Shown: positions 11,298-23,156, counted from the stretch's first letter. The stretch is DNA of 64,000 nucleotides from Saussurea involucrata (GCA_033807775.1 CM066313.1:62976484-63040483); one strand, 5' to 3'. The notes: generated by a model not told the origin, from the letters alone. Numbers and translations: made by a program.

Positions 11298-12485
11298 ATG
11301 GCCATCACTAGAAGAAACAACGCGACTGAACCGCGGGCTGAGGCCGGGATAACCGAGGAGCAGATTAGAGAGATGATTGCTACCGAGGTAGCATACGCGA
11401 TCGGGGAGGCGATTCCCGAGATTATCACTGCCATCCGAGATGAGGTGGTGGTTCTGATGGAGGAGCGAATTGCAGCGATTCCACCGCCTACAGGGGGACA
11501 GCCCCGTACCCGAGAGTTCCAGTATCGGGATCTCTCCGCCTGTTCTCCGCCTGAGTTCAAGGGAGACCCGAATCCGATCATTAGTATGCGATGGATATCC
11601 GATATGGAGTGTGCTTTTCTGACCAGTGGCTGCTCGGACAATCTGAAGGTTCGTTTTGCAGTGAACTTACTTCGTGGCGGAGCGAAGGATTGGTGTGCTA
11701 TAGCGTTGACGCTTGTCGAGCGCACTACCTTTACTTGGGAGGAGTTCGTCGTTCGTTTTCGCGCAGAATATGTACCTCCGGTAGAGATGGAGCGGATTGC
11801 TAAGGAGTTCCTGGAGCTCACGCAAACAACGGAGACGGTGAAGGAGATGAATCGTAAGTTCACCGAGATGGCATTGTTTTGCCCCCAGTATGCCGCCTTG
11901 GAAGATATGAAGATGTCCCGGTACAAGGGCATGTTGTGTACCGATATTAGGGAATTCGTGAGCACGACTCAGTATGCTTCATTATCTGCGATGATGGACG
12001 CGGCCCGGAGGAGGGAACTTGAGTTGGAGACCCAAGCGAAGAAGAGGAAGGCGGCGCAGGCGGTGACACCAATCTCTGCGGTGCCAAAGAAGTCGAAATT
12101 CACAGATTCGCGCGTGGGTCCAAGGAACAGTGGGTTTAAGCCCAGGGATACTAGTGGACAGAGGGCTGATAAATGTTTCAAATGTGGGCAGTCCGGCCAT
12201 TTCAGCTGGGAGTGTAAGATGCCGATGATGGTCTGCTTCAACTGTAAGCAGACGGGCCATGTGAAGGCCAACTGTCCTAGTGCGAGGGTAGCAGATGGGA
12301 GCGGGGCACAGGGGGCGCCTGCGAATGCCCCATTGCGTATTACTGATGGTCGAACGGGTCAGCCGGGGACGGAGGCGGCTCGAGGCAGAGTTCACCAGCT
12401 GACGGTAGAGGAGGCACAGGCTACGCCTAAAGTGGTGACAGGTATATTTCACCACTTGTTTTCTGTTATTGATTATTGTATGTAG
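11298..12485 (+). CDS. Gag protein of element B (intact, 395 residues, two zinc knuckles)
   Basis: It forms the capsid/nucleocapsid of the retrotransposon particle and binds element RNA. The N-terminal about 70 residues are charged. A Ty3-type gag capsid domain follows (about residues 75-230, with FKGDPNP, AKDW, TWEEFVVRFRAEYVPP and EFLELTQTTETVKEMNRKF). Two CCHC zinc knuckles follow, CFKCGQSGHFSWEC from residue 293 and CFNCKQTGHVKANC from residue 313. The frame runs from the first ATG after the repeated leader to a stop without interruption. In complete chromoviruses the frame would continue into protease after a VVTG-type motif. Here VVTGIF is followed by an unrelated 10-residue end, marking where pol was lost. 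Codon use and the intact frame suggest recent selection or recent insertion. The protein would need protease and polymerase from another element. Confidence 0.9.
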   Translation: MAITRRNNATEPRAEAGITEEQIREMIATEVAYAIGEAIPEIITAIRDEVVVLMEERIAAIPPPTGGQPRTREFQYRDLSACSPPEFKGDPNPIISMRWISDMECAFLTSGCSDNLKVRFAVNLLRGGAKDWCAIALTLVERTTFTWEEFVVRFRAEYVPPVEMERIAKEFLELTQTTETVKEMNRKFTEMALFCPQYAALEDMKMSRYKGMLCTDIREFVSTTQYASLSAMMDAARRRELELETQAKKRKAAQAVTPISAVPKKSKFTDSRVGPRNSGFKPRDTSGQRADKCFKCGQSGHFSWECKMPMMVCFNCKQTGHVKANCPSARVADGSGAQGAPANAPLRITDGRTGQPGTEAARGRVHQLTVEEAQATPKVVTGIFHHLFSVIDYCM

Positions 12486-14065
12486 TTGCTTTTTGCTTAA
12501 GCTGTGAGATTAAGTGCGTTCTTAGTTAACTCGGTGTCTGCTGTAGTGATGTTTGTTAGCGGGGCTACCCATTATTTCGTGCCTCACACTTGTAGTGAGC
12601 GTTAGGGACGTAGTATAGGACGGCTAGGCTGTACACTTGTGGATGGGGTTGCTGATGTAACAATTGTTTTAAGTAGACCGTTTCGGATCAAGATTGATGA
12701 TTGAGCTAGAATTATAGGCTTTTGAGCTGACTTTGTTTTAAGGAAAAGCTGTAAGATAATTTGACGTGAATTCCAACTTGCCCTTAGAGGTTTAAATGTC
12801 CGGATGACGATAATGGACCGGAAAGATTGGGAGTAGTACGAGTCGAGACGTAGAATGCTGACTAAGTCATGCACAAAGTTTGATTTTGAAAATAAAATTG
12901 CTTTATCTAATTCTTGCGTTTCCAATCATTATATGGATTGTGTTGTAGAATTTTGGGAGAATATTTTTGATAGCATTTTATCATGAGTTGTTTGGTGCGC
13001 TTTTAGTCAGCTAAATGTTTTATTGTCAATAAATCGTTTTCTTGTTTTGTATAAATAACCGACGCGCACAAATTTTGATTGGTAAACTTCGTTCCATATC
13101 ATTTGGATTTTTGTAAGTAAACTGAACGGCAATGGAATGATTTTCAACATGATTTTTATGTGAGACGAGCGTGTCCATTTTTGCATAACTACCGACCTGA
13201 TAATAGTAGTTTTATTGCATACGGTCTTTTTGAAGTGAAAAATCTTGACGTTGAATATATTTTGCAAATGATTTTGCAAACCATTTGGGAAAGGCGCTTT
13301 TAAGTGTTATGTGTCATTTTGAGTATTTACATGTTTGGGTGAGTGAGTCATTCCGGGATAGGCACGTTGTTGGTAGACTGTTTGCATTGGATCCTTGGTC
13401 ATGTCAGTTAGTCGTTGATAACGGTCGGTTGGGTATCTCGGGGTGAGACCCCGGTATTCATGTGTTATGACCTTGACTTTCCCGTAGGCACTAAGAGGAT
13501 ATAGTCTTGAGACGTACCTGGGAGGTAGGCGTTAAGGTGTATCATGTTACGGTGTAACTAGGTTTCCTAGAGCGAGCGTGGAGGATAAGTAGACGGTGGA
13601 AGATTGGGTATTCCACACGTGTTGTTAGGGTAGACCGAATAGTGTCGGTTAAGGGAATGATGCCCTATGTAATTAAGAGAATAAATGCACAGTAACCTTT
13701 TGAAGTAAGTAGTATATTTAGGTGTCGACTTTTGGGCTTGAGGCCAAACACCTTTAGTGTAATCGGAGATTTGTAGCCGATTTTAAGATAATTATGGTGA
13801 TGTTAGTAGTAACTCTGGAATGCTCACTTGTGATGAATGGCTATGGTGGAATGACCTTCGTGGGTAATTATAAATTTACTGGTTTGAAGTTTGAATCGGG
13901 ATGTATGGAATATCTAAGGTTGGGAGACAACCGAAGTCGTTTGACTAAGAATGATTCCAGTTGTTGGAGTGTTCTTCCGATCATAATTTCAGTGTTCCTG
14001 AAGGAGTTTTGTTGGTAAGAAAGTATTCGAGAAATTTTAGTCGGTGTGAGAAATTTAGATTCCAG
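12486..14065 (+). other. Non-coding internal region of element B where pol is missing
   Basis: About 1.6 kb is without protease, reverse transcriptase, RNase H or integrase motifs in any frame. Parts align with the gag-less element C (for example 12700-12900 with 39100-39300 reversed), so the stretch is a shared feature of the non-autonomous family rather than a random deletion scar. Confidence 0.7.
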
Positions 14066-14185
14066 TTAGTGAAAGTCCAGTGGCAACACTGAAGGGGTTC
14101 CGAGCGGACTTGGGAACCCGAGACTGAGATGCGGGAGAACTATCTAGAGCTGTTTGCGGACGTAGACTTCGAGGACGAAGTCTAA
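14066..14185 (+). pseudogene. Integrase C-terminus/chromodomain tail remnant
   Basis: The frame reads LVKVQWQH, a TGA stop, then RGSERTWEPETEMRENY, LELF and DFEDEV before its end. This is the characteristic end of chromovirus integrase (VKVxW, then TWExExxM and YPxLF). It shows that the ancestor was a full Tekay/Del-like chromovirus and that pol was lost between gag and this tail. It is non-functional because of its size and the internal stop. Confidence 0.75.
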
Positions 14186-14188
14186 TTC

Positions 14189-14202
14189 AAGCGGGGGAGA
14201 GT
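14189..14202 (+). promoter_or_regulatory. Polypurine tract of element B
   Basis: AAGCGGGGGAGAGT directly precedes the 3' LTR. It is the expected primer for plus-strand DNA synthesis. Confidence 0.85.
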
Positions 14203-16402
14203 TGTAAAGCCCGTATCCCGGTATGTTTTATTTTATAAGTTAATTTTGTTTCCTTTTATCGTTGCGTAGTTAACGGGAATTAGTGGGTTAACCTAATTGA
14301 GAAAAGTTTGGATTTAGAGGCTAAATGTGTATAACCCTAATACTCTAGGGGCTGTTTGTGTCAATAGGGCAAAGGGGTGCATGGGGTTCGGCCCATGTGG
14401 AACCGGCCCTTCCCCCTCCCTTTCTCGTTTTCTTCTCACGCAAACAACACACCACAAAACCCTAACACCTTCTTCCTTTCCTTTTTGTTGCTGCCGTGAA
14501 ACCGCCCACCACCACAACCAGCGCCGCTGCTGGTTTTGGCCGGAGAGAGAGAACAGCGCGAGAGAGAGAGATAGAGAGAGAGAGAGACACGATCGGAAAG
14601 ATAAGGGCGTTGGGTTAGTCGCCGTGATCGCTGCCGTTCGCCGCTGTGTCGTCGCGAGGTAAGACTCCCTCCTCCCTCTTTGGTTTCTTTCTTCGTCGTT
14701 CGATCGCAAAAACCACCACCGCTGCCGGCGTGTACAGCCATGGCTGCCGCCGGCTGCCGCCGGCGTGCGCCTCCAGCCGGAGGCTGTGATGGCAGGTCGG
14801 CGGCCGTGGGTCGTGTGTGCGTGTGTGGAGTGTGATAGGGTAATCGTTTGGTTTCGTTTCTTGTTAGTCGTCGTCAGGTAACCGCGAAACGACCACCGCC
14901 GCCGCAGCCACGGCTGTCGGCGGTGTGGTGCCCCGAGAGCCACCCTTGTGGTGGCTATAAAGGCGGGTTAAGGGCTGTTTGGTGTGCGAGGGGCGTGTGG
15001 TCGGGTTTTCGTGTGGTCTCGCCGGAGTTCGTGTAAAAAGAAGAAAAAAACCCGCCACCGTCGATCGCCGCCGTCACCGCCGCCGCCGGCGACCACCACT
15101 GCCGGAGGTGGCAGTGGGTGGTGCGCGGGTGAGCCCAGACTTTAGTAACCAAAAATCCTAATCCGTGACCTGGTCGCTTAAACCCGAATCGATTAAACCG
15201 TTTTTACAAATCGTCATTTTATGTGAATATTAGGATTCTGTCCAGTTCGTATTTTGACCGTAACTTTCTCGTCGTAGCTCGGTTTGAGGCGAATCCGGTG
15301 TCCTCGGTTCACATTCTGTGTCGGGCACACTTTTCGTGTTTTAGCGAAAATCCGGTTCGGCCTCTAGCTAGGTGTAAATTAGCTGTTTTGACAGCAGGTC
15401 CGGATTTGGCAGACTCGTGTCCTGTTTTTAGAAAATTCATATTTAATTGCAGAAAAATCGTTAGAGCGCGTGCGATACGTCCCTGAAACCCTAAGACATG
15501 GGACTTTGTGATTTTGGAATAATATTTCTGGATTTATCAGTTTATAAGGGGTTAAACAGGTCCTGAAAGACCTGTGTTTTTAGAGTAAAAGCTGGAATAT
15601 GTGACTTGTAATCTAGTAGTCGTGGTTTTGGGGTCGGGGCTTCGCTTTGACATTTGTTTACACGTAATTAGGTGGGAGAAGGTGAGTGAAGTTGGCCGGC
15701 TTGTGTTGCGGTTGCGGATACTTGCGTGCTTTAAGGTGAGTTCTCTCACTGCGTAGACTAGGAGTTACATATATGTTGCGTTCGCTCTTTCGTGTTATTG
15801 TATGCTTACGTGAACTAGTTGTGGTGTGAAAGCTAGTTGTAAATTATATAATATGTGATTGGCATGTGTTTGGTGTACACCTCGGGGAGACCGAGGGCTC
15901 GGGGAGACCGAGGAATTGTGTAAAAGGGTTGTGTGAACTCGGGGAGACCGAGGAATTGTGTAAAGGTGTTGTGTGAACTCGGGGAGACCGAGGGCTCGGT
16001 GGGACCGAGGTATGTGATTACATGCTTAAACCTTGATTTGTTTCTATACTTGTAATTGCGGTGTTGTTTACCTTCTACATCATAGGGGCGATATATGTGT
16101 GATTGCTACCTGCGTAGGTGGTGGAATTCACTAAGCTTTGTGCTTATCCTTTTCCTATAAATGTGGTTTCAGGTGCTAGTGGCTCCAAGGCGTGACGGGT
16201 ACACACTGGCGCGCGTGAAGAGTTATTACAATTATGAGTTTAGAATTATTATTTAAACGATTTATTTCCGCTGTCATTTATTAACGAGGATATTTATTAT
16301 TAAGTTGCAAACGAAACGGTTTTGGATATTTAATGAGGTTTCATCTATTAAAATGTTTATTTTTTAAAAGTTAAAATTTATTGTAATTTTTGGGATGTTA
16401 CA
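14203..16402 (+). repeat. 3' LTR of element B
   Basis: This 2200-bp LTR is near-identical to the 5' LTR. The hairpin minisatellite at 15881-16010 has five CTCGG units instead of seven. It ends at 16402 and is followed by the aatga duplication. Confidence 0.9.
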
Positions 16403-17684
16403 AATGAAAAGGTGAGTGTATGGCTACAAAGGGGGCTATGGTTACACACAAATGGGTGAAAAGGGTACGATAGCTAATAACAGGGTTAAACAAACACACA
16501 ATGCCTGGAATCATCTCTTAAGGTCCACACGATATGGTCTACTACACCCTTTCCCAATATTCTGATGGTCGTCTTTGCTACTCGATGCAATAATATAGTG
16601 AGATCATTCTATATTCACGACAAGGACTCGAAAAGTGTATATGAATTGAGTGTATGAATCTCTCGAAGTGAAAAACGTCTTTTAGGCTCAAATCTCACTA
16701 ATGGGTGGTCTCCACTAATGTCCCTAGTCATGTCCTTTCCCGGTCCTTCCCTAATGGTCACGTCACTGTCACAAGATTCTTCCTACAATGATTGGTCTCG
16801 ATCATTCAAAACAAAAATTTTAGCTAAAGGGATCTAGGTATTCATAAGTGCAGGAAATCTACGTGCATAACGTGGGCCCGATTGGGCAACCCCAAACCTT
16901 ACCCACACATTGTCCCCAATGTGCAAGTGTCGGCGTAGGCGATACTAAAACAAGTATCGTTGTGCGGTTATTATAGGTATCAGACAGGCAAAACATAACA
17001 TTAAGCACCAGCATCAAAGAGCTATTCACATTAAACTATGGCCACCCCAAACCTAGGCCGTGGCCTAGGTTCGTCAAAAACGCCAACCCCAAACCTCGGT
17101 GAAATCGAGGTTTGCACAGGATTAAAGAATGAGTGTGTAGATGTTGAAAAGATGAGGCACCCCAAACCTAAGTGAAACTTAGGTTTGTTGCATCTTGTTA
17201 ACTAATAAAAGTCAGTCATCTTACACACCCGTTACAAACAAAGTTTAGAGCGTACCTGTTTGCCCGGACGGAGGAGATTCTCTTGAAAGAGTTGAAATGA
17301 TCACGATTGAGAAGCATCGGAGAAGGGAAAAGCAAAACAAAGCAAACAAAACAAAAGACGAAAGGAAACACACAAAGCAGGAAAAAAATTAACACACTGC
17401 ATGAGGACAGGAAGCCGCGCGGCTTTCGCCGCGGTATGGAAACCTCGGGAAAGACCGCGCAACCCCCTGTTTCGAAAAACACCCAGAGGGCCCCGCGGTT
17501 TGGCACGCGACTTGTAGGCCGCGGCACAAGCCGCGTAAGTCCCTGTTTCAACTATTTTTTGATTTTTATAGGTTTTTCTTACTAAAACACACTCAAAAAC
17601 AGGAAATTAAAACGAAAACTAACCTCGGTGGGTTGCCTCCCACCCAGCGCTGTATTTAAAGTCGTGGCACGACTTTCTTTCCGA
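16403..17684 (-). other. Non-coding 3' region of right Athila-like copy, second part
   Basis: This is homologous to 2178-3465. It has the hairpin array at 16906-17186 and the CCGCGG-rich block at 17414-17535. No protein-coding sequence is seen. Confidence 0.85.
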
Positions 17685-19905
17685 TCACTCCTTCGGCTTT
17701 TTATGCTTGCCCGACTCCTCTTCACTTCTACTCGCGAACATCTTGAATGTCACCCTTTCGCCGCCAACTCTTAGCGTCATCTCCCCTTCTTCCATGTCAA
17801 TCGAAGCTCTGCTCGTGGCCAGAAAAGACCTTCCCAAAATCAGTGGGACCTTTATGTCCTCATCGATGTCTAACACCACGAAGTCCAACGGGAAGTAGAA
17901 TTTGCCGACTTTGATCAATACGTCTTCGACTACTCCATGTGGATATACTATCGACCTATCCGCAAGCTGAAGGGTCATGTTTGTCGGCTTCACTTCCCCG
18001 AGGCCGAGTTTCCTGAAAACAGATAGAGGCATTAGGTTAATACTAGATCCTAAATCGCATAATACCTTATCAAAATTAAAACTCCCAATTTGGATAGGGA
18101 TCGAAAAACTCCCTGGATCCTTGAGCTTCGGGGGAAGCTTGTTCTGGATTATAGCACTGCACTCCTCAGTAAGTGCAATTGTGGCCTAATCCTCAATCTT
18201 CCTCTTCTTTGATAAGATGTCTTTCATAAATCTCGCATATGAGGGCATTTGTGCCAAAGCATCTGCAAAAGGAATGTTAATGTGCAACTCTTTAAATATA
18301 TCAAGAAACTTAGAAAAGTTAACATCATCCTTATCCGATTTAAGTCTGCTCGGATAGGGCACTCCCGGTACCACCGGCTTGACCGGTGGTTGCTTTGGCT
18401 TCGTCTCCTCACTCTTCTTGTTCTCTTCATCCTCCGGGTGCTCCTTCATCACGAACTCTTTATCAGCCTCCAACTCATCCATGTCAATGATCTCCACATC
18501 TTGCTCGATCTCTTTTGATGACGGCTCTCGTGTTGTGTCCCCACTCAGCTCCTTGCCACTTCTCAGATATATGGCATTACACTCCTCCCTTGGTTTCTTT
18601 TCAGTCATGCTCGGGAATGTGCCGGGGGCTCGGTTTTGTAGGGCTTCGGAGATTTTCCCCACTTGTCTCTCGAGGATCTTGATGGAGGCGGTGTTCTGAT
18701 CAGTTGCCGCCTTGACCGTGTTGACCGTGCTCGCTAACTCTCCAACCGTGCTGTCCATCTTGGTCATGAACTTCATCATCATCTCTTCCAGCCCCGACTT
18801 CTTCTCCCCGGATGGTCCTTCGTTCCTTTGGTTGAAACCTGGAGGACGGTACACATTGTTAGCATTAGAATAATTCGAAGAGTTAGAAAAATTACCTTGT
18901 TGTTGACAGGGTTGACTCCATGAAAAATTAGGGTGTTTCTTCCACCCTTCGTTATATGTATTGGAGAACGGATCATTCCTCGGTTGGTTGTTCCGGTTTT
19001 GTAAGAATTGGACTTGCTCGGGTTCTTCCGGTCTACCTCCCTTCAAATGGTTCGAGATCGCAGCTAATTGAGCTTTTATTTCTTTCAGCTCATCCGACTC
19101 TTGAACACTCGCAATTCTTCTAACAGCTGATCGTGGAGTAGAGAAGCTATGTTCGGCCAAGTTCTCGATCAAGGTGACCGCTTCTTCATATGATTTCTCC
19201 ATTAAGGCTCCACCTGCTGCAGCAGAGATGTCATTCTTAAACTGCGGGTGAAGACCTCCAAAGAATGTCTGGATAATTACCCAGCCATGTAACCCGTGAT
19301 GTGGACACTTCTTCAACATGTCTTTGTAACGCTCCCAAGCCTCGTATAAGTTCTCTTGCTCCCATTGCGCAAAATGAGTGATGTCAGCCATTAATTGAGC
19401 GGTTCTTCCCGGTGGGAAGAATTTCTGAAGAAATGCGGCCCTCAGGTCTGCCCAGGTGGTGATCTGATCCGCTGGTAAACTCTCTATCCAGATTTCAGCT
19501 CTCCCCTTGAGTGAGAAGCTGAACAATCTTAACTTGATGGCATCCTCGTTCATGCCATTAATCTTGAATGTGCTGCAAATCCTCTCGAATGCACGGAGAT
19601 GTGCATGAGGATCTTCGGTCGGTGCTCCTTCATATTGATTTTGTTGCACCATCACGATGGTGCTCGGCTTGATCTCGAAGTAATTCGCCGCAGTAGTGGG
19701 CGGTTGGATGCCTATGCGTGCCACTGCCACATTCGGATTGGCAAATGACTTCATCGGAACTCTTGCCGGAGGAGGCGGAGGATTGTTGCGAGGAGGTAAT
19801 CTGGATATCTTTTTTGGCTTTTGTTTCTTTTCGTATTCGGCGGGCGGTTCCTTCAATCTCCGGATCGATCGGTTCGAGTTTCTCCCCTCGGGTCTTCCTT
19901 GGCAT
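17685..19905 (-). pseudogene. gag-protease of right Athila-like copy (near-intact single frame)
   Basis: From the ATG at 19903-19905 the order is MPRKTRGEKLEPIDPEIEG, proline-rich segment, gag capsid domain (AHLRAFERIC, AEIWIESLPADQ, LRAAFLQKFFPPGRTAQL), charged region, then aspartic protease with CDLGSSINLMPLS. Gag and protease share one frame, broken only by a CAG-to-TAG stop at 18186-18188. A 20-base loss near 19797 also separates the first about 36 codons from the rest. It would supply particle protein and its processing enzyme. No polymerase follows. It is less damaged than the left copy, and the lesions in the two copies are independent, so both derive from a shared functional gag-protease parent. 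Confidence 0.82.
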
Positions 19906-20041
19906 AAACCAATTAGTACCTGAAAAGAAGAATCAGCAAAATTAGCAATCCAGAAATTGAAAGTGATGAAATAAAATAAAATAAAATAAATGTTCAATGT
20001 AATAGCGCTTATAGCTGGTAGTGCTATCAGTTGCAACTAGT

Positions 20042-20059
20042 TCCCCGGCAACGGGGCCA
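20042..20059 (-). promoter_or_regulatory. Primer-binding site, tRNA-Asp type, one mismatch
   Basis: The plus strand reads tccccggcaacggggcca, with a G at 20055 where the other copy and tRNA-Asp have C. Confidence 0.85.
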
Positions 20060-20065
20060 AAAACT

Positions 20066-21419
20066 TGATAGGGCGGGTATCACCCCCCCTATATCTTACC
20101 GCAAGTGTACGGGTCGAAGTCAAGTAATAGTACTAGAAAGTACGAGTATCGAATCACAGGGAACTAGGAACTAAGTATCACAATTACTATAATCACTATT
20201 AACTGAACTGTCGAAATTGAGAGATGGTTGGTATTAAACTAATTATTTGCAATAATAAAATCACAAACGGGACAGTAGACAACTTGAGGAAAATTCGATA
20301 GAGAAAACAGTTGAGGGTTGGAAATCCTTAGGTTTTCACATACGAATATCTGACTTTAAACAATTACCAGTTAATCCCCTTAATGAATACCCAATCTCTA
20401 AAATCACCGTTGTTCTCTTTCGAGCAACATCGGGTTTTATTTTGAAAAGGATAAGTTTTATCTTTCGATCTCAACCTATGGATTCCAAAACACATTAAGT
20501 GCAAGATTCATATTTGAACGGATAGATTTAATCTCTCGATCTCAACCTAAATGGTTCACTTAGGACTAAGGCGTATTCGGTATATCTCTATCACCAAATT
20601 CTCGCCTTAGGCATGCAATTCCTAGTTCTATCTAACAGTTAATTCTCTCGAACTCAACTGTAAGCAACAAAACAATTGAAAGCTAGCTAAACTCTCAAAA
20701 GCATTAAGAGTCAAATTACATGCATTCATTTAAAAGGAAAAACTGATAAAAGTCATTCGTCATCCGTTCATATGTTCAAACCTAATTCAATCCAACCCCC
20801 AACATCTAAAGATTAGTTCATGATGTTAGGGAGTACAAACGCAAGAAAAGGGGATGTAAAAGTGTGTGCAAACATGATAACGAGAATGTAAAAGATGTAA
20901 TGGTGAATGATGATGAACTCCCTTCTCCTAGCTCAAATCCGCTTCGCGTCGTGAATTACTCGTCGATTCCTCCTCTATCGTGGCTCCGAAAGCTCCGAAA
21001 AGTCTCCAGAAATCGCCCCTGGACTGCTGCCGTTCGTCGTGTGTGAGTTCCGTCTCGAGCGTGACCTAAAGTTGGAATAATAAAGCTGAAAATCGTGGAA
21101 CAGAGGGATACGCGGCCTTCCACGCGACTTGCAAGTCGCGTGGAAAGTCACGCGCTTTCCAGAGCTCTTCTGGTCGGGTTTGGTTCGCGGATCGGGTCCT
21201 GGTTCGGGCGCGGGTCTTGTGCTTGGATCTCGGGCTTCCGTTGGGCTTCGTTTTTGGGTCTTTTTGGGCTCTTTCTCGCTTCTTTTCTCGAAGATTACTG
21301 CCTTTTAATAAACCTGCACATTCCACTAGATAAACCGTAAAATTCCGCTTCTTTGCTTAAATACAAGCCAATCTCATTCGTTTTAGGACCGAAAATAACG
21401 CCAAAAAGTGGCGTTATCA
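20066..21419 (-). repeat. 5' LTR of right Athila-like copy
   Basis: This is a complete 1354-bp LTR, TGATAACGCC to CCCTATCA on the minus strand. Its outer edge abuts LINE coding sequence at 21420. Confidence 0.9.
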
Positions 21420-23156
21420 TTTACTGATATCAATTTTCAGCGCAACATCCCCTTCCTTCCTCCGGGTGTTTCGTTTCATACTATGGAGTAGCTCAAAGGC
21501 AAACATCACATTATCAGTAATCAGGCGACCTTTTAAAAAGGCTGATTGATTTTCCGACACAATTTTCGGAAGAAGGGGTTTGAGCCGGTTAGCAAGCACC
21601 TTGGTTAATATTTTAAGCACAACATTACACAGAGCTATCGGACGGAGGTCCTTCATGGAAGTTGGCTCCTCACATTTAGGAATCAGAGTGATAATAGTAT
21701 CGTTAAGGCCCTCCGGTAAAGAATCTTGTCGAAGCCATGAGACACCTGCATTACAAATCTCGTCGCCTATAGTACTCCAAATTTTTTGAAAAAACCGGGG
21801 ATTGAATCCGTCCGGGCCTGGAGACTTATCCGGGTGCATTTGGAATAGAGCAACACATAATTCTTCTTTAGAGAACGGGCCAGTAAGACAATTGTTATCA
21901 GCGGTCGTAAGATGCGGACTCACAAAACGGGTAACCAACTCAGGATTTCCATTGCTAGCGGAAAAAATAGTCGTAAAATAATTCAGAGCAAGGTTGCAAA
22001 GGTTTCCATTATCAGATATCCAATGCCCCGAATCATCACGAAGTTTGAGAATACGGTTAAGTTTGCGCTGGCCGTTGGCAAAGCCGTGGAAGAATTTTGT
22101 ATTAGAGTCACCTTCTTTCAACCAGAAAACCTTGGATCGTTGTCGCCAATGCTCCTCGTCTTTAACCAGGAGCGAAATAAGCTTAGCATTGGTTTCCTCT
22201 AAAGCATAAATATCGTCGGGAATATTACTTTCTCTTAACCGAGAAATCTCTCGGTTACATTTCGTAAGCTCTCGTTTATGCGAGGCATTTAGACTCCGCC
22301 CCCACCTGAAAAGGCATTTAGACAGCGCCGAGAGCTTGTACATAACATCGGAGGTAGTAGTGCCCGTCCAACACTCCTTGACTACGTCATAAAATGAATC
22401 TTCCTGCAGCCATTTATTTTCAAAACGAAAATGAGTGTTCAAATCGGATGGAAGTTGTACCTCGGTTTGAAGCAGAATAGGGGAATGGTCCGAAACTGGA
22501 GCAATTTCATTGGAGAGTGAGAAACTTTGAAACTTGGCCAGCCATGCATTATTAGCGATAGCTCTATCAAGTCGCTCCCGAACCTCATTGTGTTTGCCTC
22601 TGAACCGAGTCCAAGTGAAGGGGTATCCAATCATGGGTATGTCAATGAGACCACTGTCAAGTAAGGCTTCCCGGAATCCTCTAATACACCAATTCGGGTG
22701 CGCATGACAACCAAACTTCTCTTCTTGCGACAGTAGATCATTAAAGTCCCCTATTACTACCCACGGGAGCGTAGAATTCGTGGCTAACGAGCGAAGAAGA
22801 TCCCAAGAGACCCGTCTTCGGGAGCGTTCGGGACATCCGTAAAAGCCCGTAATGCGCCAATCACCATAAATCCGATCTTTTACATGCATGTCAATATAAT
22901 TTAAAGAGTATGACAAAAGCAAACAATCTATGTTATTCTTCCAGAAAACACAGACTCCACCACTGTGGCCATTACAGCTAATAGCAAAACAAGAATCAAA
23001 ACCGAGACGCAATTTGATCTGATCAATTCTAGTGGAACAAACTAAAGTTTCAAACAAAAATAAGATATCAGGTCGATGAGCTCGAACGAGCTCACGGAGA
23101 ACCAGAACTGCCTTAGGATTTCCCAGCCCTCGGCAGTTCCAACTAAGGATCCTCAT
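21420..23156 (-). pseudogene. LINE (L1-type) ORF2: endonuclease and N-terminal reverse transcriptase, cut by the Athila-like insertion
   Basis: 579 codons are open. The start MRILSWNCRGLGN is the apurinic-like endonuclease N-terminus (Asn7, Glu36 in FLFETL). GDFND and SDHSPI follow as catalytic motifs. The reverse transcriptase then begins with DKSPGPDGF and continues through LIPK, RPIALCN, ANRLK, SAFLKGR and VALKIDISK. The frame ends exactly where the LTR starts, so the palm motif with YADD, and everything after it, lies left of the window. The protein would nick target DNA and copy its RNA there. The start overlaps the ORF1 stop as ATGA. The insertion makes it a non-functional 5' part. Confidence 0.88.

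Larger units (their letters stand above)
7881..16402 (+). mobile_element. Gag-only Ty3/gypsy element (Tekay/Del-like chromovirus derivative without pol), 'element B'
   Basis: Two LTRs (7881-10116 and 14203-16402) begin TGTAAAGCCCG and end GTTACA. A 5-bp duplication aatga (7876-7880 and 16403-16407) proves insertion into the Athila-like copy. A tRNA-iMet primer site, a repeated leader, one intact gag ORF, a chromodomain tail remnant and a polypurine tract are present. Protease, reverse transcriptase, RNase H and most of integrase are missing. The two LTRs differ at few places apart from a minisatellite length change, so the insertion is fairly recent. It matches the class described as TR-GAG. 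Confidence 0.9.
1..21419 (-). mobile_element. Tandem dimer of an Athila-like Ty3/gypsy retrotransposon (three LTRs, two internal regions)
   Basis: Three copies of one LTR (1-1259, cut by the window edge; 5864-6957; 20066-21419) alternate with two internal regions of the same type (1260-5863 and 6958-20065, the latter interrupted by another element). On the minus strand each LTR begins TGATAACGCC and ends CCCTATCA. A primer site matching the 3' end of tRNA-Asp lies beside the two right-hand LTRs, which is typical of Athila/Tat elements. The middle LTR serves as 3' LTR of the right copy and 5' LTR of the left copy. Only gag and protease are encoded. I see no reverse transcriptase, RNase H or integrase in either copy, so the element is non-autonomous. 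It inserted into a LINE; the sequence beside its right end is tttac, and the matching target-site copy would lie left of the window. Confidence 0.88.

Noticed and set aside
11039..11965. 308-residue minus-strand ORF
   Set aside because: It is antisense to the well-supported gag ORF of element B and has no recognisable motif; it is a shadow of GC-rich coding sequence.
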